From an uncultured Alphaproteobacteria bacterium (GTDB taxonomy: Bacteria; Pseudomonadota; Alphaproteobacteria; Rhizobiales; Rhizobiaceae): a stretch of 64,000 nucleotides of DNA. Position 1 is the first letter of the stretch. Every line of letters begins with the position of its first letter. The stretch covers positions 19,051 to 83,050 of the forward strand of contig CAKMZB010000009.1 in NCBI GenBank assembly GCA_929200315.1, in the 5' to 3' direction. The translations under genes were made by a program, and so were the position numbers. This document shows, one piece after another, positions 16,816-26,175 of the stretch. A model generated the notes under the pieces. The model was not told the origin of the DNA, searched no databases, and saw only the letters and a list, made by a program, of their open reading frames with translations.

Positions 16816-17541
16816 TTATGACGCCAGGTCAGAGGCGTTGAGGGAGGAGGTTTCATCGCCCTTTGGCCGCTCCTCGTCCGGCATCGAACCTGAGATGAGA
16901 AACTGTATCTGCTCGGCAATCGAGGTCGTGTGGTCGCCCACCCGTTCGATATTCTTGGAGATAAAGAGGAGGTGCATACAGGGAGTGATGTTGCGTTGAT
17001 CCTCCAGCATATAGGTGAGCAGCGTGCGGAAGAGATTGTTGTGGATCTGGTCCACCTCTTCATCCCGCAGCCGCACTTCCTCTGCTGCGGCAAGGTCGCG
17101 GGCAAGATAGGCGTCGAGCACGTCCTTCACCATCTGGCGCACCATCAGACACATGCGGCGGATGGTCTTGGCCGACGATCCAACCGGCGGCACCTGCGCC
17201 AGCACATCGGTGCGCTTGGCAAGGTTCTTGGCGTAGTCACCGATCCGCTCCAGATCAGCGGCCACCTTTAACGCGGCGAGCACCGCGCGCAGATCCTGGG
17301 CCCGCGGCTGACGCAGGGCGATGAGGCGCACGACCAGCTGGTCGATCTCCGCTTCAATCTCATCAACCGCCTCATCGGACGCGATGAGCTTTTCAGCCAC
17401 CTCCAGATCGCGTGAGACGATCAGCTCAGCGGCTTCCTCAAGCTGCTGTTCCACAAGGCCGCCCATGGTGACGACCTTGTTTTCAATGTCGCGCAGGTCT
17501 TTTTCAAAGGCGCTGGAAATATGGGGGTTCAGCTCATTCAT
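16816..17541 (-). CDS. phoU: Phosphate signalling protein PhoU
   Basis: A 241-residue all-helical protein of two repeated PhoU domains (about 15-105 and 120-210). Signatures are FEKDLRDIENKVVTMGGLVE, ADLERIGDYAKNLAKR and NIERVGDHTTSIAEQ, the two DxxxxG/GD metal-cluster motifs. PhoU links the state of the PstSCAB transporter to PhoR and represses the Pho response when phosphate is plentiful. The ATG at 17541 has a GAGGAGGG site directly upstream. An alternative start five codons earlier lies too close to pstB. It follows pstB after 11 bp. Confidence 0.96.
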   Translation of the reverse strand: MNELNPHISSAFEKDLRDIENKVVTMGGLVEQQLEEAAELIVSRDLEVAEKLIASDEAVDEIEAEIDQLVVRLIALRQPRAQDLRAVLAALKVAADLERIGDYAKNLAKRTDVLAQVPPVGSSAKTIRRMCLMVRQMVKDVLDAYLARDLAAAEEVRLRDEEVDQIHNNLFRTLLTYMLEDQRNITPCMHLLFISKNIERVGDHTTSIAEQIQFLISGSMPDEERPKGDETSSLNASDLAS

Positions 17542-17552
17542 GTCTGCCCTCC

Positions 17553-18368
17553 TCAACCGATCCGGCCGGAAATGTAGCTTTCCGTGCGCGGGTCTTTGGG
17601 GTTGGTGAAAATATCGTCGGTAATGCCGGTTTCCACAATGTTGCCGAGGTGGAAGAAGGCCGTTTCCTGGCTCACCCGCGCAGCCTGCTGCATGGAATGG
17701 GTGACGATGACGATGGTGTAGCGCTGGCGCAATTCGTCGATCAGCTCTTCGACAATTGCTGTGGCGATAGGATCAAGCGCCGAGCACGGCTCGTCCATCA
17801 GGATCACCGCGGGAGAGACGGCAATGGCACGGGCAATGCAAAGCCGCTGCTGTTGACCGCCGGAAAGGCCGGTGCCGGGTTCGGCAAGGCGGTCTGAAAC
17901 TTCCTTCCACAACCCTGCGCGCTTGAGACTTTTCTCAACGATCGCATCCATCTCGTCCTTGCCGCGGGCAAGACCGTGAATGCGTGGGCCATAAGCGACG
18001 TTTTCATAGATTGATTTGGGAAACGGATTTGGTTTCTGGAACACCATGCCAACATCGGCGCGCAGTTCCACAACATCGACATCGGGGTCGTAAATGTCCC
18101 TGCCGTCGAGCAGCACCTTACCCTCGACGCGAGCAATATCGACCGTGTCGTTCATGCGGTTGAGACAGCGCAGGAACGTCGATTTACCGCAGCCTGATGG
18201 GCCGATCAGCGCCGTGACCTGCTTTTCCCTGATGTCGAGATCAACGCCGTTGAGCGCCTGTTTTTCAGCATAGAAAACCGACAGATCGCGGCACTCCATC
18301 TTCACCGGCGGATCGCTGGGGATGGTAGTTGTAGCAGGGGTAGTCTGTTGTGTGGTCGTTGCGTTCAT
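17553..18368 (-). CDS. pstB: Phosphate ABC transporter ATP-binding protein PstB
   Basis: A 271-residue ABC ATPase. After a Thr-rich leader of about 20 residues come Walker [20 protein letters not shown], the Q-loop [20 protein letters not shown] (the PstB-type block), signature [16 protein letters not shown] and Walker [13 protein letters not shown] with the H-loop THSMQQA. It powers high-affinity phosphate uptake through PstC/PstA. The ATG at 18368 lies 7 bp after the pstA stop. The longer frame to 18416 overlaps pstA and is rejected. Confidence 0.97.
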   Translation of the reverse strand: MNATTTQQTTPATTTIPSDPPVKMECRDLSVFYAEKQALNGVDLDIREKQVTALIGPSGCGKSTFLRCLNRMNDTVDIARVEGKVLLDGRDIYDPDVDVVELRADVGMVFQKPNPFPKSIYENVAYGPRIHGLARGKDEMDAIVEKSLKRAGLWKEVSDRLAEPGTGLSGGQQQRLCIARAIAVSPAVILMDEPCSALDPIATAIVEELIDELRQRYTIVIVTHSMQQAARVSQETAFFHLGNIVETGITDDIFTNPKDPRTESYISGRIG

Positions 18369-18375
18369 ATTGGTC

Positions 18376-19677
18376 CTACCAGCGCCGCTCAAAGCGGCTG
18401 CGAAGCCAAACAGCAATTGCGTTCATGGCGATAAGAAAGAGTAGAAGAATAACGATGGCAGCGGCCGTTTTCTGCTGGAAGCCAATTTCCGGAAAATCAG
18501 CCCACATATAGATCTGCACAGGCAGCACCGTCGCCGGGTCGGTGACAGCGGCAGGAAGGTCCACCACGAAGGCGACCATGCCGATCATCAAAAGCGGCGC
18601 AGTTTCACCCAGCGCTCCGGCCATGCCGATGATCGTGCCGGTCAGAATGCCGGGCATAGCGAGCGGCAGCACGTGGTGGAACACGGTTTGGATGCGGCTT
18701 GCCCCGATGCCAAGGGCAGCCTCACGAATTGACGGCGGCACAGCACGGAGTGCGGCGCGGGAGGCGATAATCACCGTCGGCAACGTCATGAGCGCGAGCA
18801 CCATGCCGCCAACCAACGGCGCGGAGCGTGGGAATTCCATAAAGTTTAGAAACACTGCGAGACCGAGCAAACCAAAGACGATGGAAGGCACTGCAGCGAG
18901 GTTGTTGATGTTGACCTCAATGAAATCCGTCAGGCGGTTTTTCGGCGCGAACTCTTCCAGATAGATCGCCGCAAGCACACCAATGGGGGCGGAGAGGAGC
19001 AGCGTAATTGAGAGTGTCAGGAGCGAACCAATCAACGCCCCCATAATCCCCGCCATTTCCGGCTCCCTGCTCGCGCCGTTGGTGAAAAAGATCGTGTTGA
19101 ACTGCCGCTCAATCAGTCCGCGCTCAACGAGCTGATCAACCAGGGCTATCTCAGCGTCTGAAATGTTGCGCTGACTTTCCGGTAAATCGGTATCGACAAG
19201 GCCTTTCAGATAGAGATCGGCATCATCGGAAACCGGCACGGGGATAATCTGCCGTGTACCGATCCAGTCTGTATTTGCAGCCACCTCCCCGCGCACCACG
19301 ATAGGAGTGCCGCTGGAAAAGATGCCGCGCACCAGGCGGCGACCGGCGCGATCGCTGATGTCCGGAAAGAGGCTAAGTTGAGCGGCGTGTACGGTCTTGC
19401 GGAAGTCAAATTCAGCTGCATTTTCAGGTGTCAGTTTCTCATTCGTCAGCTCCACCGGCAATTGGGCGTAATTGTAGGTAAAGGCCGGAATGGCGTTGCC
19501 AATCACCGTTGAGAGCAGCAAAATCAAAAAGCCAAATGCGGTGAGCACGGCTGCAAGACCGTAGAAGCGGAACCGGCGTTCTGCTGCAAAGCGCTTGCGC
19601 GTGCGGGTACTGCGGGCAGCGCGATCGTCGGTCGCCGCGCCTACTGCAATTGCAGGATTGGGGGCCGGATCAGTCAT
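18376..19677 (-). CDS. pstA: Phosphate ABC transporter permease PstA
   Basis: A 433-residue inner-membrane permease. One N-terminal helix (about 38-60) is followed by a long periplasmic region of about 150 residues, then five membrane helices with the binding-protein-dependent permease loop [22 protein letters not shown]. The extra periplasmic domain makes it longer than E. coli PstA; long PstA proteins are known in Rhizobiales. It forms the channel with PstC. The ATG at 19677 overlaps the pstC end by 8 bp. Confidence 0.95.
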   Translation of the reverse strand: MTDPAPNPAIAVGAATDDRAARSTRTRKRFAAERRFRFYGLAAVLTAFGFLILLLSTVIGNAIPAFTYNYAQLPVELTNEKLTPENAAEFDFRKTVHAAQLSLFPDISDRAGRRLVRGIFSSGTPIVVRGEVAANTDWIGTRQIIPVPVSDDADLYLKGLVDTDLPESQRNISDAEIALVDQLVERGLIERQFNTIFFTNGASREPEMAGIMGALIGSLLTLSITLLLSAPIGVLAAIYLEEFAPKNRLTDFIEVNINNLAAVPSIVFGLLGLAVFLNFMEFPRSAPLVGGMVLALMTLPTVIIASRAALRAVPPSIREAALGIGASRIQTVFHHVLPLAMPGILTGTIIGMAGALGETAPLLMIGMVAFVVDLPAAVTDPATVLPVQIYMWADFPEIGFQQKTAAAIVILLLFLIAMNAIAVWLRSRFERRW

Positions 19678-21052
19678 ACTGTTCCTTGTATTTCTGCACG
19701 ACTCGCAGCGCGACGACGTTGAGTGCCAGCGTGATGATGAAAAGCACCAGACCCAGCGCAAACGCCGCCAAGGTCTTGGCGCTGTCAAATTCTTGGTCCC
19801 CCACCAGAAGCGTGACGATCTGCACGGTTACTGTGGTGACGGCCTCCAACGGATTGATGGTGAGGTTGGCAGCAAGTCCGGCGGCCATAACCACGATCAT
19901 CGTCTCACCAATGGCGCGGGAGACAGCGAGCAGCAGTGCAGAAACGATGCCCGGAAGAGCGGCGGGGAGCACCACTTTGCGGATGGTTTCAGACTTCGTC
20001 GCACCAAGGCCGGCCGAGCCATCGCGCAGGCTTTGGGGCACTGCGTTGATGACATCATCCGACAGCGAGGACACGAAGGGGATAATCATGATCCCCATCA
20101 CGAGACCGGCTGCCAGCGCCGATTCTGAGGACACTGTCAGCCCGATCACCTCCCCCCATCCGCGAATGGCGGGGGCAACTGTGAGCGCGGCGAAAAAACC
20201 GTAAACCACCGTCGGCACGCCAGCGAGAATTTCCAACACCGGCTTGGCAATCTTGCGGAAACCCGCCGAGGCATAGTCGGAAAGGTAAATCGCCGCCATC
20301 AGCCCGATGGGCGCTGCAACGCACATGGCAATGAAGGTGATGAGGAGCGTTCCGGCAAAGAGCGGGATCGCTCCAAAGACACGGCTGTTGTCATCTGCCG
20401 TAGAGGCCCCTGCCCCCTCGAAAGCCGATTGCGGCGACCAGTGATAGCCGAAGAGAAAATCAAAAACCGAGACGCGACCAAAGAAGCGGACCGATTCAAA
20501 GATCAGTGAAAAAACGATCCCGATCGTGGTGAGCACCGCAACCACCGAACAGGCGATCAGCGCATAGCGCACCACCCGCTCCACAGCCTGCCGCGTGCGC
20601 TTGCGCGGTTCGATACGGCTGTAGGCGTAGAAAAAGCCCGCCAGAGCAACGCCGATCACCAGAGCAGCGACGAGCCAGAAGGCAGCGGATTGCAGCCCGG
20701 CGACAAATTCACCGGCGGCGATCTTGTCATCATCGGGAAAACCGATCCGCCCGCCAGAAGCGAGGGTCATCGCATCATTGATGAAGGCCCCGGCCTGCGG
20801 CCCGGAGAGGCTTTCGATGACGGCTGAAAACCGCTCGGAGAGGGATGAGGAAATGTACCAGTCGGCAATGCGCGAAGCGACGAGCCAGATGGCGAGAGCG
20901 GGTAAGAGCACCCAGAAAAAGGCATAGAAGCCGTGGTAAACCGGCCTTGAATGCAGGGTAGACGCATCACCGCCCGCCAGCGCCACAGAGCGCGAGCGGG
21001 CGGTGAAATAGGCTATGGTCGCCAAAGCGATGAGGGCGAGGGCGACCATCAT
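19670..21052 (-). CDS. pstC: Phosphate ABC transporter permease PstC
   Basis: A 460-residue inner-membrane permease with extra N-terminal helices and an extended periplasmic loop before the conserved C-terminal permease domain. The EAA-type loop is RDGSAGLGATKSETIRKVV. LAGVPTVVYGFFAAL is a typical Pst permease segment. Two adjacent ATG codons (21052 and 21049) are possible starts, 6 bp after the pstS stop. It pairs with PstA. Confidence 0.95.
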   Translation of the reverse strand: MMVALALIALATIAYFTARSRSVALAGGDASTLHSRPVYHGFYAFFWVLLPALAIWLVASRIADWYISSSLSERFSAVIESLSGPQAGAFINDAMTLASGGRIGFPDDDKIAAGEFVAGLQSAAFWLVAALVIGVALAGFFYAYSRIEPRKRTRQAVERVVRYALIACSVVAVLTTIGIVFSLIFESVRFFGRVSVFDFLFGYHWSPQSAFEGAGASTADDNSRVFGAIPLFAGTLLITFIAMCVAAPIGLMAAIYLSDYASAGFRKIAKPVLEILAGVPTVVYGFFAALTVAPAIRGWGEVIGLTVSSESALAAGLVMGIMIIPFVSSLSDDVINAVPQSLRDGSAGLGATKSETIRKVVLPAALPGIVSALLLAVSRAIGETMIVVMAAGLAANLTINPLEAVTTVTVQIVTLLVGDQEFDSAKTLAAFALGLVLFIITLALNVVALRVVQKYKEQYD

Positions 21053-21058
21053 GGCGAC

Positions 21059-22069
21059 TTACATCGCCAGCGGTTTGAGAGCCGCAGCGTCGGACGCGAT
21101 GGCATCGCGGTCAGCGTCGGGCAGCGGGATCAGACCTTTGTCAGCGAGGTAGCCGTCGGGGCCCCAGGTGTCTTCGTCGGTGAATTCAGCGACGAATTCT
21201 TCAATGCCCGGGATCACGCCGACATGCTCCTTCTTCACGTAGAAGAAGAGCGAGCGGGAGATCGGGTAGTCGCCAGCGGCGATGTTTTCGAAAGTCGGCT
21301 CGTTGCCGTCGACATTGGCGCCGCGCAGCTTGGCGGAGTTTTGGTCGAGGAAAGAGTAACCGAAGATGCCAACGGCGTTCGGGTTGGCTTCCAGCTTCTG
21401 GACGATGAGGTTGTCATTTTCACCAGCTTCGATGAAGGCACCATCTTCACGGATTTCCGTGCAGAGATCTTCGTCTTTGGCTTCAACAGCTTCCGCGCAG
21501 GCTTTTTCCATGACGAGCTCAACGAAGGCGTCACGGGTGCCGGACGTGGGTGGTGGGCCAAGCACTTCAATCTTGACGGCGGGCAGACCGGAATTCACGT
21601 CGGCCCAGGTCACCGCATCGTTGGCGACAACCTTGCCGTCTTTTTCGATGTTCTTGGCGAGAGCACCGTAGATGTCGGCACGGGTCAGGTTCAGCTCAAT
21701 GCCACCCTTTGCGGAGCCAAGCACAATGCCGTCAAAGCCGACTTTGACTTCAACCGGCGTCACGCCGTTTTCTGCGCACTGCTTGAACTCTTTTGCCTTA
21801 ATGCGGCGGGAAGCGTTGGTGATGTCGGGGGTCTGTTCACCAACACCGGCGCAGAAGAGCTTCATGCCACCACCGGAGCCAGTGGACTCAACGACTGGAG
21901 TGCCGAAAGAGGTGTTCTGGCCAAAACGTTCCGCCACTGCTGTGGAGAACGGGAAGACGGTGGAAGAGCCGACGATCTGGATCTGATCGCGGGCCTGGGC
22001 GGCGGTGGCGGTGGCCATCGCGCCGGCAAGCACCAGAGCGCTTGCGGAGGTTTTCAGAAGAGTTTTCAT
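21059..22069 (-). CDS. pstS: Periplasmic phosphate-binding protein PstS
   Basis: A 336-residue protein with a Sec signal peptide of about 26 residues ending AAQA. The mature protein begins with IQIVGSSTVFPFSTAVAERF, the PstS phosphate-binding loop. STGSGGGMKLFCAG and PPPTSGTRDAFVEL supply further ligand loops. It captures phosphate for PstCAB. The ATG at 22069 was preferred over upstream in-frame codons because the signal peptide then begins normally and AAGGA lies 9 bases before. It is the first gene behind the Pho box at 22180-22208. Confidence 0.96.
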   Translation of the reverse strand: MKTLLKTSASALVLAGAMATATAAQARDQIQIVGSSTVFPFSTAVAERFGQNTSFGTPVVESTGSGGGMKLFCAGVGEQTPDITNASRRIKAKEFKQCAENGVTPVEVKVGFDGIVLGSAKGGIELNLTRADIYGALAKNIEKDGKVVANDAVTWADVNSGLPAVKIEVLGPPPTSGTRDAFVELVMEKACAEAVEAKDEDLCTEIREDGAFIEAGENDNLIVQKLEANPNAVGIFGYSFLDQNSAKLRGANVDGNEPTFENIAAGDYPISRSLFFYVKKEHVGVIPGIEEFVAEFTDEDTWGPDGYLADKGLIPLPDADRDAIASDAAALKPLAM

Positions 22070-22179
22070 GGGACGGGGTCCTTGGTTCTTTTTCATTCGC
22101 TGGCCCATGCGTAAAATCTGGCGAAGGGCCGTGGTCTTGGCTTGCAAGCGGCGAATTAGGAACCGCGGACTACGGCTGT

Positions 22180-22208
22180 GTGACAGTTCTGTATCAGTTT
22201 TGTGACAG
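22180..22208 (-). promoter_or_regulatory. Pho box (PhoB binding site) in front of pstS
   Basis: On the minus strand three 7-bp units, CTGTCAC, CTGATAC and CTGTCAC, are spaced exactly 11 bp apart (outer bases 22208, 22197 and 22186). This matches the PhoB direct-repeat consensus with A-rich spacers. It lies about 110 bp upstream of the pstS ATG and downstream of the phoR stop, so the pst genes have their own phosphate-controlled promoter. Confidence 0.88.
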
Positions 22209-22243
22209 TGGATAAGTTACCAGGGGTGATAGGGTGGCTGGAG

Positions 22244-23269
22244 CTAATCCAGCACCGGCAGCAGCACCCGCATGGTGGTGCCTTCCCCCAGGCGCGAGGC
22301 AATCTCCAGCCTTCCGCGATGGCGGTTGGCGATATGTTTGACGATTGCAAGGCCAAGCCCCGTGCCACCCTTGGCGCGGGAGCGTCCGGAATCGACGCGG
22401 TAAAACCGCTCCGTCAGCCGTGGCAGGTGTTCAGCAGCGATTCCTTCACCTTCATCACGCACCGAGGCGATGAAAACGGAGCCGGACATGCGCGGGACGG
22501 AATCGACCCACGCTAGGGAGACATGAACATCGCCCTCAGAATAGCGCAGGGCGTTTTCCAGCAGATTGACGAAGACCTGACGGAGCTGATCGGGATCTCC
22601 GGCGACGAGGCATGGCGTATCGGGCAGGTCCGTGTTGATCATCCGCCCGGCCTCATCTTTGGTCTGAGCATCAGCAATGACGGAGCCGATCACCAACGCC
22701 AGGTCCACCCGCTCGGAGGGACGAACACGCTCGTCTTCTTCCACTCGGGAGAGGGAAAGAAGGTCATCGATCAGCCGCTCCATCCGGTCCGCCTCCCGCC
22801 GCATGGTGGCGAGGAAGCGCGTCTGTGCCCGCGGGTCATCGGCTGCAGTGGTTTGCAGCGTTTCGATGACGGAAGAGAGCGTGGTCAGCGGCGAGCGCAG
22901 TTCATGGCTGACATTGGCGACAAAGTCAGAACGCTGCTGAGCGGCCTGGAGCAGCGGAGAAACATCTCTCAGCGCGAGCGCCACCGTCGCCACTTTACCG
23001 CCAAGGGCGACCGCCGTGATGCGGTAAGTGCCCTCGTTGGGCGACGGCATCTTGATGTTGGCTGTCGCGCGCTGTGAGCCTGCAATCACGCTTTCCACAC
23101 AACCGAGCGCAGCGGGCTGGCGCAACACCCGCACCAGCGGCAAGCCAACAAGCCCGTCCCCCAGCAATTCCCGCGCGGCAACATTGGAGAGACTTATCTC
23201 GCCCTCGCCGTTCAACAGCAGAACCGGCTCTTCAAGAGCGTCGAGAATGGCGGAAAGATCGCCTTGCAT
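22244..23269 (-). CDS. phoR: Phosphate regulon sensor histidine kinase PhoR, without membrane segments
   Basis: A 341-residue kinase. It opens directly with a PAS-like domain (about 1-105; ILDALEEPVLLLNGEG), then the HisKA dimerisation domain with phospho-accepting His in FVANVSHELRSPLTTL, then HATPase boxes N (FVNLLENALRYSEGD), G1 (VRDEGEGI) and G2 (GGTGLGLAIVKHIA). The N-terminal membrane helices usual in PhoR are absent from the frame, and reading further upstream gives only the antisense-free interior of the preceding gene. The start ATG forms a TGATG overlap with that gene's stop. A GTG one codon earlier is an alternative. It phosphorylates PhoB. Confidence 0.92.
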   Translation of the reverse strand: MQGDLSAILDALEEPVLLLNGEGEISLSNVAARELLGDGLVGLPLVRVLRQPAALGCVESVIAGSQRATANIKMPSPNEGTYRITAVALGGKVATVALALRDVSPLLQAAQQRSDFVANVSHELRSPLTTLSSVIETLQTTAADDPRAQTRFLATMRREADRMERLIDDLLSLSRVEEDERVRPSERVDLALVIGSVIADAQTKDEAGRMINTDLPDTPCLVAGDPDQLRQVFVNLLENALRYSEGDVHVSLAWVDSVPRMSGSVFIASVRDEGEGIAAEHLPRLTERFYRVDSGRSRAKGGTGLGLAIVKHIANRHRGRLEIASRLGEGTTMRVLLPVLD

Positions 23270-24180
23270 CACCCTGCTGCCTTCACCAGCGCGTCGGCAA
23301 TCATAATATCGAGATGCGCTCCGCCGCCATTTTTGAAGACGGTGATCTCATCATCCGATTGCCGCCCGGCGCGTCCCGCAACCAACTCGTGTAAATCTCC
23401 CAGCACGGCGGCTTCCGTAATCACACCCTCAGCAATCGGAATGGCAAGTTCGCCGATATGGGTGAGCGTCGTGTCGCGGCTGTCCACGAACCAACGGCCC
23501 CTCCGGTGCAGCTCATCATCCGCCTCTCGCATGTCAGGCCGATAAGCACCGACGAGGTCGACATGGCAGCCTTTGGGAACATCTGCCCCCGCGAGCACCG
23601 GCGTTGCAGACATTGTGGCACAACAGATGATGTCGGCCTTGGCAAGAGTTGCAACAAGGTCATCGACAGCCTCGCCGCCAACTTCTGCTGCAAGCGCCTC
23701 TGCCTTTCCAGCGGTGCGGTTCCAGATGAGCACATTTTCGATGGACGGTCGCACGCTGCGATGCGCTGCAATCAGCGGGGCCGCCATCGCCCCGGCGCCG
23801 ATCATCACCATTGTTCTTGCATCAGCGCGCGCGAGAAGTTCGCAGCCAAGCGCGCTATCAGCGGCAGTCTTCCATGCAGTGACCGATGTTCCATCAACAC
23901 TGGCGGTGAGCTGGCCCGTCTCATTGTCGAAAAGGTTGATTTGCGCATGAACACTCGGCAGCGACCGTGCTTCGTTGCCGGGCACAACTGTCGCCGCCTT
24001 CGTTCCAGCCGCCAAACCATCAATCCAGGCGGCGCGGACAAGCATCGCGTTGTCACGGGCATGAACCAGACTGTCAGCGATAGCGGCTTTTGGTAGGCGG
24101 TGACCTTCCCGCAAGGCTTCAATCACCAGTGGCCAGGTGGCGAGCCGTGCAACATCATCCCCATCGAGCACTGTAACCAT
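23269..24180 (-). CDS. Ornithine cyclodeaminase / mu-crystallin family protein
   Basis: A 303-residue NAD(P)-binding protein. The Rossmann motif MVMIGAGAMAAPLIAAH lies near residue 125. Upstream blocks GTKAATVVPGNE and LFDNETGQLTASVDGTSVTAWKTAA are typical of the OCD/mu-crystallin superfamily (substrate loop and the catalytic region), and GCHVDLVGAYRPDMREAD follows. Family members include ornithine cyclodeaminase, ketimine reductases and alanine dehydrogenases, and the substrate cannot be settled here. It is translationally coupled to phoR (TGATG) and starts 8 bp after mrp, an unusual company for the Pho block. Confidence 0.88.
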   Translation of the reverse strand: MVTVLDGDDVARLATWPLVIEALREGHRLPKAAIADSLVHARDNAMLVRAAWIDGLAAGTKAATVVPGNEARSLPSVHAQINLFDNETGQLTASVDGTSVTAWKTAADSALGCELLARADARTMVMIGAGAMAAPLIAAHRSVRPSIENVLIWNRTAGKAEALAAEVGGEAVDDLVATLAKADIICCATMSATPVLAGADVPKGCHVDLVGAYRPDMREADDELHRRGRWFVDSRDTTLTHIGELAIPIAEGVITEAAVLGDLHELVAGRAGRQSDDEITVFKNGGGAHLDIMIADALVKAAG

Positions 24181-24188
24181 GGCCGCGC

Positions 24189-25334
24189 CTATTCAAACAC
24201 GATCGAAGGAGCTTTCGGCGCGGCGCTATCGAGCTGCACGGCAACACCCTGAGCGATCTGTTTGTAGATCGCTGCATGGGGGCCATTTGGCGCATCCACG
24301 ACCACCGGCGTTCCTGCGTCGGATTTCTCGCGGATGTCCATGTGGAGCGGCACCGCTCCCAGGAATGGCACACCAAGCTTCTCCGCCTCTGCCTTAGCGC
24401 CGCCATGACCGAAAATGTCAGAGACCTCTCCGCATTTGGGGCAGATAAAGGTGGACATATTTTCCACGATCCCGAGCAGCGGGACGGAAACCTTTTTGAA
24501 CATGTTGATGCCCTTGCGCGCATCGATCAACGCCAGATCCTGCGGGGTCGAGACGATCACCGCACCCGCCAGAGGCACCTGCTGCGCCATGGTGAGTTGT
24601 GCATCCCCCGTACCCGGCGGCATGTCGACAACAAGCACGTCGAGGGGCTCGTCTTCGGTGCCCCAGGCAACTTCCCGCAAAAGCTGCGTGAGCGCGGAAA
24701 TCACCATCGGCCCGCGCCAGATCATGGGGGAATCCTCTTCCACCAGCGAACCGATGGACATGGCTTTCACTCCATGCGCCTGCATGGGCGTGAGCACCCG
24801 TCCGTTGGCTTCTGGCTTGCCCTTGAGCCCCAGAAGACGCGGCAGGGAGGGGCCGTAGATGTCGGCATCAAGAATGCCGACAGACAGGCCTTCGGCAGCC
24901 AGACCAAGCGCCAGGTTCACCGCGGTGGTGGATTTGCCCACCCCGCCCTTGCCGGATGCTACGGCGATGATGTGCTTCACATGAGCAACAGCAGGCTTTT
25001 CCCGTGGCGCGGCTTCGGGCGCACGCGCTGAAGCTGGTTTCGGCGGCGGTGGTGCCATGGTTGGTGCGGAGCCGGCCTTGCGTTCCGCCGTTAGCGCCAC
25101 CATCGCAGACACCACCCCAGGCAGCGCCTCAACGGCGGCCTGCGCAGCTCCCCGCAACGGCTCCAGCTTTTCGGCCATCTCGGCAGGCACGTTCAGCGAG
25201 AACATCACCTTGGCGCCCTTCTCCGATTGGGTGATGAACGGCTCCGACACCATCCCTTCAGAAACGATGTTGCCCTCCCCGCTTGGCAGAACGACTTTCG
25301 AGAGTGCCGACTGAATCGCGGTCTTCGTTACCAT
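24189..25334 (-). CDS. mrp: Mrp/ApbC family iron-sulfur cluster carrier ATPase
   Basis: A 381-residue protein. Residues 1-85 form a MIP18/DUF59-like domain, residues 90-115 a Pro/Ala-rich linker, and the rest a P-loop NTPase with the deviant Walker A GKGGVGKST, switch DADIYGPSLPRLLG and LVVDMPPGTGDAQLT. The CxxC for a bridging [4Fe-4S] cluster is in FICPKCGEVSDIFG. It is thought to deliver Fe-S clusters to apoproteins in the cytoplasm. The ribosome-binding site before the ATG at 25334 is weak. The same strand continues with the OCD and phoR genes. Confidence 0.95.
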   Translation of the reverse strand: MVTKTAIQSALSKVVLPSGEGNIVSEGMVSEPFITQSEKGAKVMFSLNVPAEMAEKLEPLRGAAQAAVEALPGVVSAMVALTAERKAGSAPTMAPPPPKPASARAPEAAPREKPAVAHVKHIIAVASGKGGVGKSTTAVNLALGLAAEGLSVGILDADIYGPSLPRLLGLKGKPEANGRVLTPMQAHGVKAMSIGSLVEEDSPMIWRGPMVISALTQLLREVAWGTEDEPLDVLVVDMPPGTGDAQLTMAQQVPLAGAVIVSTPQDLALIDARKGINMFKKVSVPLLGIVENMSTFICPKCGEVSDIFGHGGAKAEAEKLGVPFLGAVPLHMDIREKSDAGTPVVVDAPNGPHAAIYKQIAQGVAVQLDSAAPKAPSIVFE

Positions 25335-25568
25335 TATTACAATCTCTGCGTAAGGATTTTACCGACCGAAAGGGTCACGCAGAAGTACGTGATTCATGCA
25401 AGAGATAACTTTCTTTTTTTATTTTCAAACCGCCTCAGTTTAGCCAACTAACATAACGTATTGAAAAATAACGTTTTGGACATTTATGCCATATGTGGAG
25501 AGCGGGGGTTAATCTTCGGATCAACCCTACAAGCCGTTGAATTGGTATTTGAGGGCGGAGTAAAAATA

Positions 25569-25688
25569 AGGAGCCGGAGAGCAGTGATTAACGACCACTG
25601 TGAGCTCCCCGGCATTGTTCGACTCTGTTTGCGCAGACTGTCGAACTGGCTCCTCGGACGGGGTCGAGGCCACACTGGTCTCGGCCCC
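25569..25688. ncRNA. Structured intergenic segment: possible small RNA or compound terminator of unknown class
   Basis: Within the 428-bp gene-free stretch 25335-25762 three strong hairpins follow each other. They are 25573-25613 (GCCGGAGAG/CTCCCCGGC plus an inner CAGTG/CACTG), 25617-25646 (GTTCGAC/GTCGAAC plus CTG/CAG) and 25660-25688 (a 12-pair stem with two G-U pairs, loop ACACT). AGGAGCC (25569) and GGCTCCT (25648) could also close a junction around the first two. Read on the minus strand, the first hairpin is followed by TCCTTATTTTTAC, terminator-like for a transcript coming from the SCP2 gene or from its own promoter. No match to 6S, SRP RNA or tmRNA could be made. The rest of the stretch is AT-rich without a recognisable gene. 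Confidence 0.45.
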
Positions 25689-25762
25689 AAGGAACCTCTC
25701 CATTTATTCAATAGACATTTGCCTATTTTGCCAACTGGCAAATTCCAATTGTGGAATACCTG

Positions 25763-26065
25763 TTAGCCCAGCAAAGAACCGAGCTGCATGGCGATGCCCA
25801 TGTCGCCGTCGACTTTCAGCTTGCCTGACATGAACGCCATCTGGGCATTCTGCTCGCCGGCGGCGATTTCTTCAAAATCATCTTTGGCGACGGCAACGGT
25901 GCAATCAGCATCGGCAGCGCCATTGTGAACTTCTGCCGGGGTCTTGGTGCCGTCGATGGTCATGGTGCCATCGTCTGAAAAGTCAAAAGTGACGACTTTG
26001 CCGTCAATTGCGCCTTTTTCCGCAACGCGGGCCTGCATCTGGGCGGTAATTTCTTCCAGGGTCAT
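25763..26065 (-). CDS. SCP2 sterol-binding domain protein
   Basis: A 100-residue single-domain protein of the SCP2 lipid-binding family, started at the ATG at 26065 with AAGGA seven bases before it. Longer frames to 26173 lack a ribosome site. Visible features are GKVVTFDFSDDGTMTIDG and AFMSGKLKVDGDMGIAMQLG, the C-terminal strand-helix common to SCP2 proteins. Such proteins bind hydrophobic ligands, for example fatty acyl groups. It is divergent from the thiolase and enoyl-CoA hydratase genes, consistent with a role in lipid metabolism, though this is inference. Confidence 0.9.
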   Translation of the reverse strand: MTLEEITAQMQARVAEKGAIDGKVVTFDFSDDGTMTIDGTKTPAEVHNGAADADCTVAVAKDDFEEIAAGEQNAQMAFMSGKLKVDGDMGIAMQLGSLLG

Positions 26066-26175
26066 CGGGGAATCCTTCCGTATACGTAAACCTACCTTGT
26101 GCGTGCCGGATTGGCGTTGCATAGTCAAACATACCCGCCGGTATGTGACCGGCCGCATATCTGGGAGGACCACCC

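Noticed and set aside
25569..25688. 6S RNA, SRP RNA or tmRNA at the three-hairpin segment
   Set aside because: The conserved SRP loop, the tmRNA tag and a long 6S rod with central bubble could not be found, so no class name is given.
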